DNA from: Cyanidiococcus yangmingshanensis
Lineage: Eukaryota; Rhodophyta; Bangiophyceae; Cyanidiales; Cyanidiaceae
DNA: 64,000 bases
Reading direction: 5' to 3'
Assembly: GCA_013995675.1 (NCBI GenBank)
Contig: VWRR01000014.1
Location: 1 to 64,000 of the forward strand
Made by a program: the position numbers and the translations under genes. Each line of letters starts with the position of its first letter. Within the stretch, counting starts at the first letter, position 1. Of this stretch, positions 55,121 through 64,000 are shown piece after piece. The notes beneath the pieces were generated by a model. That model did not search any database. It worked only from the letters and a program-made list of their open reading frames with translations, and was not told the DNA's origin.

Positions 55121-55942
55121 TTATGAGATTTCCGAGCCCTCGTTCGTTACTCTTTTTTCGATGGGTTCGTGTGGTGATCCTCGTTTGATGGCGTCCACGT
55201 TACTGGCACGAAGAAATCGAGGCAGATGCTGGCGTTTCAGGGTCCACGTCGCCACCTCACCATCTCTGACTGTTTCGAAAAAATCGTTGAGCGAAAGTAC
55301 GTGCCGAACTGCGCTTTTGATCCACATATGATCATTGACGTTCGGGTGCATTTCGAATACTCGATCCAGAATAGTTTCATACGGCATCCGATGTTTCTCG
55401 GCCGATGCCAGCAGCTCTCCAAGGAAGACAGGGAGGTCAGTCATGAGCCGCTGAGAGACCTTGCTTTCTGCCAAACGGCCGCGATGCTCCGTTAATTCTC
55501 CTTGTTGAGTACCTAGTAGAGTCCTCTGTTGCAGGTCTGGACCATAGAGCCGCTTTTTCTTCCGGGGGCCGTCTCCTTTCGAACACGGTAACAAGAACCA
55601 AAGTGTGCACGAACCCGCCTGAAGTATATCCTGGCTTCGAAGCTGGACTGGAACACCGTTCGGGCGAACCACAGTCCCGTTTACTTCCATGCCATTTTTA
55701 CCGTGGACGAAGAGTTCAAACCCTTGTAGATCCACGTTTAAAGCTATCGTAGCGTGAGCACGTGAAACCGAACGGTCTCGGGCAGGTAACCACACCGAAG
55801 ACTCGGAGGAAATCTCAGAAGATTTGTTACTGCTCCGGCCTATCGTCAATACAGGTTTCGTCATGTAATGCCACTGGGTTTCAGATATGATTTTTGCATA
55901 GAGAATTGAGGGCCTCACTGGGAATTCTGGATACTGCGACAT
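55121..55942 (-). CDS. FHA domain protein with C-terminal forkhead-like winged helix
   Basis: 273 residues from the ATG at 55942. The N-terminal FHA domain (about 12-115) reads LYAKIISETQWHYMTKPVLT, IGRSSNKS, DRSVSRAHATI and ELFVHGKNGMEVNG, matching the phosphothreonine-binding FHA of the Fkh/FHL1/plant FHA2 group. The C-terminal part (about 165-240) includes WIKSAVRHVLSLNDFFETV and ATWTLKR, reminiscent of the WxNSIRHNLSLNxxF...W core of forkhead DNA-binding domains. A nuclear transcription regulator is likely, possibly in the role of yeast Fhl1. The winged-helix call is by eye and weaker than the FHA call. It is divergent from ALG6 with only 32 bases between start codons. Confidence 0.8.
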   Translation of the reverse strand: MSQYPEFPVRPSILYAKIISETQWHYMTKPVLTIGRSSNKSSEISSESSVWLPARDRSVSRAHATIALNVDLQGFELFVHGKNGMEVNGTVVRPNGVPVQLRSQDILQAGSCTLWFLLPCSKGDGPRKKKRLYGPDLQQRTLLGTQQGELTEHRGRLAESKVSQRLMTDLPVFLGELLASAEKHRMPYETILDRVFEMHPNVNDHMWIKSAVRHVLSLNDFFETVRDGEVATWTLKRQHLPRFLRASNVDAIKRGSPHEPIEKRVTNEGSEIS

Positions 55943-55974
55943 TACTCGACCAGCTCGCGAGTAAAGACGCAATC
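55943..55974. promoter_or_regulatory. Ultra-short divergent intergenic region
   Basis: 32 bases separate the ATG of the FHA gene (55942, minus) from the first in-frame ATG of ALG6 (55975, plus). If ALG6 uses its next Met (56011) the gap is 68 bases. In either case at least one leader must be very short or begin inside the other gene. Confidence 0.55.
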
Positions 55975-57495
55975 ATGTGTCGCGCGGTACGATTAAGTGT
56001 GTACGAGTTCATGCCTTTCAACGCTTGTCATCGCTTTAGCAGAGCTCGAAGCCTTTGTCTGTGTGTAATTCTAGCGATATATTTGCGGGCAACAGTGAAT
56101 CTCTTTCCGTACTCTGGGGAGAACACTCCACCAAGATTTGGTGACTACGAGGCGCACCGGTACTGGAGCTCTGTAACACTTCACGTGCGTCCCGTTTCAG
56201 CGTGGTATGAAGCTTCGAAAGATCACTGGGTGATCGACTATCCACCGCTTTCCGCATACCTTGCTTTCCTCGTTGGCACTGCTGCAAAACATTTGGGCTT
56301 AGGAGAAGCAGTCAGTTGGCCTTCGTATGGCTATGAGTCTGAGGCAAGTCGGGCTTTCTTCCGAGCAACAGTTCTCTTTATTGAATCGCTCGTTTTTTTT
56401 CCTGCGGCATATGTTGCATCTGAGGGCGATCTATTTCGCTTTAGCTTTTTGACGCTGCTGCAGCCTTGCTGGGTCTTGATAGACCATGGCCACTTTCACT
56501 ATACATGCATACAGTTGGGCCTGCTGCTGTGGATGATCGCTTTTTACCGAACACACAAGGCTCGTGCGCTAACCTTTGCGGCACTTTACAAACAAACATC
56601 CCTGTATTTGATGCCTGTACCTGCTGCAGATGTTTTTTGGCAGCTAATGCATGGCGAGAGGCCTCTGGCCGACATTCTATGGGCGATGCTGTTGGGAGTG
56701 TTTGTCGTATATCCTTTTAATATCAGAACTCTACTCAAGCGAATATTCCCATTCGAACGTGGCGTCTTTGAGGATAAAGTGGCCACATTCTGGTGTACAA
56801 TCTCTCCGGCATTGCGACGCCTTGGTCTCTTGAAAAGCAGGTTATTGCCAGTCGCCTGCGGCGTTTTGACTGCTACCGCGATTTTCCCGTTTTTAGTTTC
56901 TGGATTTCCTGCCAACGCCAATCATTACGATCGTCAGCATTTATGTATCCGACTCACTGGTTGCGCTCTTTCGTTCTTTCTCTTTTCATATCATGTGCAT
57001 GAGAAGCATATTCTGCTGCCACTTTTACCTCTTTCAATGTGCGTTCGCGAGGAACCAACTGTTGTTCTCTGGACAAGTGCCACTGCCGCGCTTTCCATCT
57101 TTCCGCTCTTATTGAGAGAGGGCTCAGGGCTCGCCTGTGCAATACTAGTACTGTGGATGTGTTTGGCAATGAGTCAGAGACCAGCTCTAGTGTGGATGAT
57201 TTTCGCGCTCCCTCTAGTCACACTGCTTGCCTTTAACATGAACCCCCTCCAGGGGCGGTACCCTGACTTGCTCCCGTACTTGACCGCTGTGTTCTGTTTT
57301 CTTAATTTTCTTGCCCTGCTTGTCTGGTGTTACATCAAAAACGCTGAAATGGCCAGAGCGCCAAACAGCCTCGACCCGTTATTCAAGTTTTTTCAATTTC
57401 CTCCGCGCCTTGGGAGACGTTCAGGACGTAAACCCGCCGGACGCTCCTCGCTGGCACAACGACGAGCGAAAAACGCCGCTCTTGCCAGCAACTAG
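55975..57495 (+). CDS. ALG6: Dolichyl-P-Glc:Man9GlcNAc2-PP-dolichol alpha-1,3-glucosyltransferase ALG6
   Basis: ER multi-pass enzyme that adds the first glucose to the lipid-linked N-glycan precursor (EC 2.4.1.267). 506 residues from the ATG at 55975. Conserved luminal motif FGDYEAHRYWSSVTLHVRPV, then VIDYPPLSAYLAFLVG, GYESEASRAFFRATVL, VLIDHGHFHYTCIQLGLLLW, KQTSLYLMPV and RIFPFERGVFEDKVATFWC. These fit ALG6 better than the related ALG8. Many hydrophobic segments are consistent with about 11-12 membrane helices. The C-terminus is a basic tail (RLGRRSGRKPAGRSSLAQRR) encoded antisense to the end of the LSm gene. Confidence 0.88.
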   Translation: MCRAVRLSVYEFMPFNACHRFSRARSLCLCVILAIYLRATVNLFPYSGENTPPRFGDYEAHRYWSSVTLHVRPVSAWYEASKDHWVIDYPPLSAYLAFLVGTAAKHLGLGEAVSWPSYGYESEASRAFFRATVLFIESLVFFPAAYVASEGDLFRFSFLTLLQPCWVLIDHGHFHYTCIQLGLLLWMIAFYRTHKARALTFAALYKQTSLYLMPVPAADVFWQLMHGERPLADILWAMLLGVFVVYPFNIRTLLKRIFPFERGVFEDKVATFWCTISPALRRLGLLKSRLLPVACGVLTATAIFPFLVSGFPANANHYDRQHLCIRLTGCALSFFLFSYHVHEKHILLPLLPLSMCVREEPTVVLWTSATAALSIFPLLLREGSGLACAILVLWMCLAMSQRPALVWMIFALPLVTLLAFNMNPLQGRYPDLLPYLTAVFCFLNFLALLVWCYIKNAEMARAPNSLDPLFKFFQFPPRLGRRSGRKPAGRSSLAQRRAKNAALASN

Positions 57496-57673
57496 TTGAA
57501 GCGCACCAAACTTCCTCTAACGCATCACATAGAACGAGGTTCCAGAGTCCGTCAACGCAGTAAAGTCTACCTTTAACGCGCTGGCGGCTATCCTCCAGAC
57601 AAACTAGAATCTCGCGTTGCAGTAGAGATGCTAGATAGGTTCTGCCATCTCCAACGGCAATTTCAGGCGCCAT
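57383..57673 (-). CDS. LSm-domain protein, most like NAA38 (LSMD1)
   Basis: 96 residues from the ATG at 57673 forming a complete Sm fold: Sm1 with YLASLLQREILVCLEDSRQR, VKGRLYCVDGLWNLVLCDAL, and Sm2 with RFSLVVVPARSVRRVYV. The longer loop before Sm2 and the VPARSV form resemble NAA38, the auxiliary subunit of the NatC N-acetyltransferase. A canonical LSm subunit of the U6/decay rings cannot be excluded, although the usual Sm2 Arg-Gly is replaced. Its last 113 bases, including Sm2, overlap the 3' end of ALG6 on the opposite strand. Confidence 0.78.
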   Translation of the reverse strand: MAPEIAVGDGRTYLASLLQREILVCLEDSRQRVKGRLYCVDGLWNLVLCDALEEVWCASTSCWQERRFSLVVVPARSVRRVYVLNVSQGAEEIEKT

Positions 57674-58719
57674 TGCCCCTCAGATGTCTAGGTTTTCCGG
57701 CAACAATCGTGCCTCTACAGGCCCGTCTGGGCTGATCTGCGCAAGCTCAAACTAAATTGAAAACTCGACGATTCAGTCTGGTGGTGACTTCAGTGCCATG
57801 ATTTGCAGGGAAGCTTTGATCAGAGACCTACAGGCAGAACGGGTTTGCACACTCCGCTCTTTGGAGTTTCGACGAAAATACGGCTGCCGTTCGCCAAGCC
57901 ACCCGCGCCGGAGGCGACCAGCACAGAGATTCAATTACGCAGCTCGCAAAGTTGCGTTGACAACGGTAGCTCTCTGCGGAGGCTTCGAAGGTCCTGCGAT
58001 GTTTACAAACACCATTCAAACATCCAACCTTGAGATTTTGTGATGGAATGGATTTTGTACTCGATCTCAAACATGAAGTGTAATCCAGAGAGCAACGTTT
58101 CATGGTAAAAACCATAGGTCACTCAGAGGGTGAAGCCGATTTCAAGAGGTTCTATGACCCCAGCAAGCTTCGTTAGAGTCCGCAGCTGGATATCTATTCT
58201 ACGAAGGCAACAGAAATAGATTGACGCTGATGCGTGCCGGTATATCACTCAACCAGTAGGCAAATTGCATCATGCCATCATCATGCAGTCATGAAACCGC
58301 CATGAAACGATTACCCAAAAGACAAGCGAGGAGAATCAAGTTTTCTTCCCGGTGGAGAATAATGTCCGAGGGGAGCCATCGCTTTTTTGATGTCAAAAAA
58401 TGTAGTACTCTGATACACATAACAAGTCGAGTGTCGTATAACTGGATCATACAGCTGATGAGCAATACTAGTGGAAGCGGCCGCATAAAACCCCGGGAAG
58501 TATGCTGAAATCATGCCAGCATCGATCAAGCTGGGCTTTGCTCACCTTTGGGAACACCATAGAGATGTTCCTTCGTGACATGCAGAATCCAGGAGCAAAA
58601 GTTTGGGTAGTCTCGGTGGATACTTCGGCAGCATACTCAGATATCCGAGGAAAGGAAACTTTTGGATTCATCACGATGCGTGTAAAGCACATGAATTGAA
58701 TAAATATCATTGGGATCCA
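57674..58719. other. Spacer, no gene supported
   Basis: About 1 kb with short motif-free frames on both strands. No gene or RNA recognised. Confidence 0.4.
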
Positions 58720-59481
58720 CTAGAGAGAGCATGTCGAAACATTGGCATTGATTGCCTCGACAATGTTGCTCAAGTGCGATCGCATAACTCGTCTTCTGCG
58801 AAGCCAATCTTCAGCCAGCGTCTTCGGTGCAGAGTTGCGCTCAGTTACGAGGACACAATGATCCGGTGCCCCTCCGAGATGATACACAGTAAGCTGGAAG
58901 CCACGAGCACCAGTTATACTCCAGATTTGATGGCCGAAATCATTGTTGCTCAGACTATTCTCGTGGTGAGGGAGCGCACGTGAAAGCTCACGTCGAGGTA
59001 CAAACAATACCCCAAGAATAGCATTCGCGGCGTAAGCTGTAGATGCGATATAGACAGCGCCTATTGGTTCATTCAGTACGACGTCATCCCCTTCAGAATC
59101 TGAATAAAATGCGGCCAGTACTTTCGAGTCCTTCTTCCTAAGCAAGAACGCCCGTCTCAAGCTCCTGCGGCGAAAAGCCAGTTTCACCCAGTGCGTAAAC
59201 GTTGCAGGAAGATCTGAGACTGGCACTGTAGTCCAGTCCGCTTCATTCATAGCGTCCGCGGAAACTGTTCCTTGCTCAATAGATCGCGCATCAGAAACAA
59301 CGGTATATGTAACAAGTCCGTCTCCTGTTACTACCGCCGCTGGATCTTGAACGTGTTCAACGCCGAACAACTGAGGCGATGCCTCCGTCTCACTTCCCTC
59401 AGGCACGACGCGGCTCTCTTGCACTGGAATTTGTTCTACTCCAAAACAGGAAAGACAGCGCTTGAAGAAAATGGCGGCCAT
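58720..59481 (-). CDS. Orphan 253-residue protein of unknown function
   Basis: From the ATG at 59481 (MAAIFFKRCLSCFGVEQIPV) to 58720; the frame is open to 59556 without an earlier ATG. A Cys-rich hydrophobic N-terminus is followed by an acidic, Ser/Thr-rich stretch and then a globular-looking basic region (FTHWVKLAFRRRSLRRAFLL, GAVYIASTAYAANAILGVLF). The C-terminus is basic and helical (WLRRRRVMRSHLSNIVEAIN). No recognised domain. The AYAANAILGVLF segment is too short and interrupted to call a transmembrane helix. Confidence 0.6.
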   Translation of the reverse strand: MAAIFFKRCLSCFGVEQIPVQESRVVPEGSETEASPQLFGVEHVQDPAAVVTGDGLVTYTVVSDARSIEQGTVSADAMNEADWTTVPVSDLPATFTHWVKLAFRRRSLRRAFLLRKKDSKVLAAFYSDSEGDDVVLNEPIGAVYIASTAYAANAILGVLFVPRRELSRALPHHENSLSNNDFGHQIWSITGARGFQLTVYHLGGAPDHCVLVTERNSAPKTLAEDWLRRRRVMRSHLSNIVEAINANVSTCSL

Positions 59482-61127
59482 GTGCGTGACTTCGAAGGCG
59501 CTTTGTTTAACAGCAGCTGACCTGGAAGCCTCCACAGGAAGCAGAGGATGTAGCAAGAAATTGGCGCGGCTGGAATTTGGTATCCCAAGCCAACTGTGGC
59601 CACTGGGGGAGTTCTGTATTCGCGTGTCGAAGCATTACCGCAGAAACTTCTTCTCAGCCACTGAAGAGAAAAATATACATCTGTTTGCCGTTGGAAGGGA
59701 GCGGAAAGAAGGAATGTTAGTGTATTGTCGTACTCGATCACAATGAAGCTTGAGCGATTTTCTGCCGCTCCGTACGTTTAGGTTTGACATAGTACGCTAC
59801 GTATGCGAGAGCAGACCTTTAAGAGTATCCCTGGTACTTGTGCTTACCGATGTGCGGGGTCCATTTTGTGAGCACATCACCAGAAAAGTATAGAGATTCG
59901 AATCAAAAGATTGCTGAATTTCATCAAAACATAACTATCTCATTTTTCGTTGCTAGAGGACCCTCATGAAAGCAAGATGTCAGATGAGAGCTACAGATTT
60001 GAGACTGACGAAGGGCCGAAGGCGCTAAAATTCTCGGCTGAATCAGCTGGAGCATGCGGATACAAGATACGCATGGACTATGAAGCGTTGTGCTTTTCGA
60101 GACTGCTTCCAGCTGAAGGAGCACCGCATTTCAACGGGATGAATCGCCAACAGACTTGAACCGTATTCCCATCGTCTCTGGTTGATATAAACTCAGAACT
60201 GAGCTTGCGATAAAAAAGACAATCTGCATTCGCGGAAATGATATTGTCCTCTTGTCTCGGGTAAGCCCAGAATGAAGGCACACTCGAGCTGACAGTGACG
60301 AGAGCAAGAACATCTCCAGCCTCACCTTGCCGCCGATCATTTTGCATGGCTTGCCACGCCTGAAGGCATCCTTTCGCATTCTGATAGTGATGACCCAGGA
60401 CCGTCTTTCATCTTATTCCAACTGTTACATAAAGTTTGTTCACTGATCTTTCCGGTGCGTAAAGAATATTCTGCCCACCAGAGTCCGGCTCTGCATGCGG
60501 TCTCCATTTAGGGTTACGATCAGTTTCAAAAATACGTACGCTGATGGAATGCCCGTGTCGAGATCTGAATGTCACAAGTGCCCCTCTGAAACGCTGATTG
60601 TCCTGGCTTTTCCCAAGGCTCGCTCAATGTTTTGGCGGTGCAGTTCCCGAACGCCGCTTGCATTGTCGGGGATGCATAGACGCATCATAAACGCATTCGC
60701 ACAAAAAGTACAGCCAGTTCGGGGCAAGCAACTCATGGCGTTGATTGCTATCGTCTGCGAACGCTCAACCGAATCCTCTCATTTTTGATCCGTAAGCTTC
60801 CTCAAGATGATCGCTCATATGTCATTGAAGTCTTACAAAAGAATCTTCCAATGACGATTGAACCGACAGCTTACTAGTCAGAAATCTTCATCGAAAGTAA
60901 TATCTCGCTTGATGAGAGTCTTGTTACGGGAGGGTTTTGGTCTATGATGTCAGAGATTGTTTCTGAGCCCCTGCTCATTCTTTGTCATGTGAAAGAGCAG
61001 ATACTCCTCTGGAAACTGAATTGCTCGCTTTCGATGCATCTATGTACACAATTGAAGAGACTGCTCTCCCCACCGGAAGGAAAGCGTGACATTTAGGCTT
61101 TACTCGTTTTGCAAGTTTACCGAAACA
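59482..61127. other. Long spacer without a supported gene
   Basis: About 1.65 kb. It includes a 60-codon ATG frame at 59977-60159 and a roughly 97-codon frame ending at 60788, both on the plus strand and motif-free. Nothing else recognised. Confidence 0.35.
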
Positions 61128-63383
61128 CTATTCTGGAGCGTTCAACCAGGCAGAAATCATGTCTCGGAAAACTCGCGCTCGATCTGCTGAAGCGTCGCCG
61201 AACCTCTCACAAAGGTTCTCGTGATCCAGCGAGGTAGTGTATGACAGGGCAGCGTTCCTGTCGGCAATCCTAGCAGGGCGGAGGAAAAGCACAAAAACAG
61301 TTGTGTCATCGCGCAACGCACCCATTCGCTCTCTTGAACTCACTCCACTTGGACTATCATAACCTAGATCAGCGGCAGAACCAGGTTCGGAGGACTTACT
61401 GCTGTGAGTTCGCAGCCATAGATACTGCATAAGGAATTCGCTGGCTCGTCGTGGATCAACGGCAGGTGACGTACCTCTTCTGCCACTCTGATTCGAACCG
61501 GGAGCAAAAAAGTGTCCGAGAAGAGCAACGGCTGTCTGCGGCTCGACATGTTCCCAGAAACCATCCGTGCCCAGAATTAGGAACTCGTCCCGTTCTGTCA
61601 GGGACATGTGTCGCACTTGTGGTCTCGAAGAAACGTATTTTCCACAGAACGGCGGCTTGGCGCGGAAAATAGGGTAGAGCTTCTCGTTAAATCTCTCGTC
61701 TTTCAGATAACCGTTTCCAAACGCATGCGAGACTTGCAGTTTGCCTTTGACAAAAAAGTTGCTGCCAATTTTCTGTACAACTGACGGGTCGCACGGAAAT
61801 TTCTCGCATAACTGCCTCATATTGGCTTCGAGTCTAAGATTATGCGAATGACACGTCCGAACCGCTTCAAAGCATTCCCGAGAAGCACATAAGGCTGCGT
61901 TTTCTGTATCCAGAGATGGATCATCGGTCATAGTCGATCGCCGACCCAAGTACGCCTCGCAGTCCCCCAGTGACGCGATAAAAAGATCTTTGCCTCCATT
62001 GGTGAGAGTGGCTGTAATGCAGCATGCGCCAGTTATCGCAAAATGGCCATCTCCGGATTCCTCTAATTTATCCCAGAGGAGGCCGAGCAACTGCCGGTCA
62101 ACGTACTCAAAAGTCTCTGATAAGCGTTCGCAAAATCCGCTTGGTCCGATTTCCCCGAATAGGTCGCTGTGATGACCATTTGAGGAGCAGCGCTGACGTA
62201 TAGACCTGAGCAGTATACTTTGAAGCAGCTCGCAGCAGGTCGAACCCTCATGACCATCCAAAAGGCAAACAGTGAATGAGTCCTCGGAGTCTGAATCGCA
62301 GCAAGCATCATCTCGTTCTTGTTCTTGCTCTGTTTGGCCTGATTGGGTCTCAGCAAATGCAATCGAGCCCGAGCCCGCACTCAGGGATTTCGAAGTGGCA
62401 GGATTGCTCTCGAAACATCTTCGGGACTCAGAACAGGCTTCTCTAGTTGGTTGCAGGTGTGTATCTTTGCAGTAAAAGTCATGAAACAGTCTCTCGCGCT
62501 CCACCTGCCAGAAATCCTCATTAGGCTCATTCACCCCTAATGATGCAACTGACCATATTCTCCCAAAGAAAACTGCGTTGTGCTGGGAATGTTCAATTGA
62601 TGGCGCCTGCGAGGACTCGGACATACACATGCTATATGAAAAATCTTGCGAGAACGGATGAGTTCGAGAAGCAACCACCGCTTCAATCTCGGCCCTTTCG
62701 GAAAAGTCGGAGCTGGCTGTTCTCGTGTGTCCTGATGATGCATTCAGGCTTGCAGCATAAGCGGTATTCCACCTGGAAACCAATTGTTCTTCAGTTCTTC
62801 CGGCTTGCGAAGTGGCTTGTGCGGCGAGAGCTTCCGTAGTTGCCGACGGCGCAGCATCAGATGCGTCGCTACCATACAACAGTATTCGATGGCTCCGAAA
62901 AAAATGACGAAAATTGTCTTGATTATGCTCAGAAGATTGTGGATTTGGATCGCAGAGGAGAGCCGTGCGGTACATGCTCCGGTTACATCGGAAAACCCCG
63001 TATCCAAACTCAGAACGGTCGTCACCGTGCTCTCGCGACTGATGCGTCGCTCGCGCAATAGTCCTGGCCGACGTTTCCTCCTCGAGACGCTCGTTTTCTT
63101 CAAAAAACAAGCTGCTAGAGCTGGAGCAACCGCTTCGAGCTTCTGCGCCTTCTGCGACACTGCAAGAGCTACCCAGTTTGCTCAAGGTGCTCATTTGCGG
63201 TCCTTCACAGGCTTCACACGAGCAAGCAGATCGCCCGTCCGTAGCTTCAATGTCCGCGCCAAAATGCTTGGCCTGATTCCCATGAGAGCGCAAGCGAGGC
63301 TCCAAAAGTTTCTGAGAAACCGTGGATCCCGTTGAACCCCGCTTGGATCTATTGTCAGCAGCTGGTGGTCTCCAGGTCGGCAT
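61128..63383 (-). CDS. PP2C-family protein phosphatase with long N-terminal extension
   Basis: Metal-dependent Ser/Thr phosphatase, 751 residues from the ATG. The first 270 residues are Ser-rich and low-complexity (SSSSLFFEE, repeated Glu/Ser). The phosphatase domain follows: LGVNEPNEDFWQV, FTVCLLDGHEG (metal Asp; Glu in place of the usual second Gly), ITGACCITATLTNGGKDLFI, ASLGDCEAYLG, SHNLRLEANMRQLCEKFPCD, KLQVSHAFGNGYLKDERFNE, EFLILGTDGFWEHVEP and LRDDTTVFVLFL. The arrangement with HN...E...L and the SHAFGNGYLK step resembles pyruvate dehydrogenase phosphatase and plant clade-D PP2Cs. Insertions are Ser/Glu-rich. Substrate unknown. Confidence 0.87.
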   Translation of the reverse strand: MPTWRPPAADNRSKRGSTGSTVSQKLLEPRLRSHGNQAKHFGADIEATDGRSACSCEACEGPQMSTLSKLGSSCSVAEGAEARSGCSSSSSLFFEENERLEEETSARTIARATHQSREHGDDRSEFGYGVFRCNRSMYRTALLCDPNPQSSEHNQDNFRHFFRSHRILLYGSDASDAAPSATTEALAAQATSQAGRTEEQLVSRWNTAYAASLNASSGHTRTASSDFSERAEIEAVVASRTHPFSQDFSYSMCMSESSQAPSIEHSQHNAVFFGRIWSVASLGVNEPNEDFWQVERERLFHDFYCKDTHLQPTREACSESRRCFESNPATSKSLSAGSGSIAFAETQSGQTEQEQERDDACCDSDSEDSFTVCLLDGHEGSTCCELLQSILLRSIRQRCSSNGHHSDLFGEIGPSGFCERLSETFEYVDRQLLGLLWDKLEESGDGHFAITGACCITATLTNGGKDLFIASLGDCEAYLGRRSTMTDDPSLDTENAALCASRECFEAVRTCHSHNLRLEANMRQLCEKFPCDPSVVQKIGSNFFVKGKLQVSHAFGNGYLKDERFNEKLYPIFRAKPPFCGKYVSSRPQVRHMSLTERDEFLILGTDGFWEHVEPQTAVALLGHFFAPGSNQSGRRGTSPAVDPRRASEFLMQYLWLRTHSSKSSEPGSAADLGYDSPSGVSSRERMGALRDDTTVFVLFLRPARIADRNAALSYTTSLDHENLCERFGDASADRARVFRDMISAWLNAPE

Positions 63384-64000
63384 ACACAGCCACTGCTTCG
63401 CTGTGGCTTGTGCCTCCGTGCAGCTTGTCAGCCTAAAGATCCAGAAACAAGTCTTCTAGCTTTAGTCGTTAACGAAACAGAACTAAATGTCGCAGCAATG
63501 TATTAGCTGAGCTTTCCGTTGGATCGATGATCCGCGCCATTGCCAGCTTTCATGGTTTATGGTTTCCCTAAAAGCGATGAGGAATTCTGTGAACCCTGTC
63601 CCCGTGGTGGCTATTTGCGCAGTTCATGAATTCACTTGAAGCTCTACCAAAGAGTTGCGTTAGGAACTTTGGTCCTCCTCTGGAGACTCTCAGAAACCTT
63701 CAGAAACAAAGCTAAAGTTCACCTTGTACGCTCTCTACGAGTGTGTTTGCAGAAGGGGCACACTGATAGAAAGCGACTCTAAAAGTCTTGCTCTCGCTTC
63801 ATGCATTCGTCTTCCGATCACTTTTTTCTCCAGCACACTATTTGGGAGACAGATGAGTTTGTCTCAGCAAGATGAGAACGCAATCTTTGGCCGCCACCAA
63901 GAGACATTGTAATAAAATAACCAAAGCGCTCTCTTGATCCCTTGCAGCGTTTGCTTTTCTCAAACAAATGTCCCGTTTCGAGTGACCGCAGTTTATAGAA
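63384..64000. other. Terminal spacer of the window
   Basis: About 600 bases upstream of the PP2C gene. It contains a direct imperfect repetition of CTCAGAAACCTTCAGAAACAA-like sequence near 63689-63710 and a 62-codon motif-free frame at 63724-63912. No gene supported. Confidence 0.4.

Overview
The window is the end of a nuclear chromosome from a red alga of the Cyanidiophyceae (the Cyanidioschyzon/Cyanidiococcus/Cyanidium group). It opens with tandem CCCCCCATT, the complement of AATGGGGGG, which is the telomere repeat known from Cyanidioschyzon merolae. The genes are eukaryotic and nearly intronless, at roughly one per 2 kb. Two nuclear genes belong to the plastid SUF iron-sulfur pathway, and the red-algal plastid is known to carry sufB and sufC. 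I recognise no transposon, viral relic, CRISPR, rRNA or tRNA.

Layout. 1-1073: telomere, a variant 9-mer array and T-rich subtelomere. 1-12 kb: lactate dehydrogenase (-), COMPASS subunit SWD1/RbBP5 (+), SufD (-), TBCCD1-like (+). 12-25 kb: BCKDH E1-alpha (-), adenine deaminase (+), syntaxin-16 (-), DENR (+), a fucosyltransferase-like gene (+), RPB6 (+), thiamin pyrophosphokinase (-). 25-40 kb: an F-box-like gene (-), SufS (+), APC5 (+), an RCC1-repeat protein (-), plastid-type glycerol-3-phosphate dehydrogenase (-), PRP18 (+). 41-52 kb: CPSF73 (-), an orphan (-), organellar release factor 1 (-), a 619-residue orphan (+), RVB1 (-). 52-64 kb: an MT-A70 adenine methyltransferase fused to ZZ zinc fingers (+), an FHA/winged-helix protein (-), ALG6 (+), an LSm protein (-), an orphan (-), a PP2C phosphatase (-).

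The genes are mostly housekeeping and are not arranged as operons. Themes are chromatin and transcription (SWD1, RVB1, RPB6, MT-A70-ZZ, FHA protein), RNA processing (CPSF73, PRP18, LSm), organelle functions (SufD, SufS, RF1, GPDH, BCKDH) and the secretory pathway (ALG6, fucosyltransferase-like, syntaxin-16).

Two things stand out. The MT-A70 methyltransferase carries four ZZ or ZZ-like fingers, an unusual writer-plus-reader architecture and the best candidate here for new biology. In addition, about ten clearly conserved genes are split between frames by what look like single-base shifts, mostly one extra base, often in G/C runs and once in a T run. Base-calling error is the simplest explanation; genuine frameshifting or decay cannot be excluded from sequence alone. 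Several genes also lack an in-frame ATG at the start of their open frame, and my preferred start is given for each.
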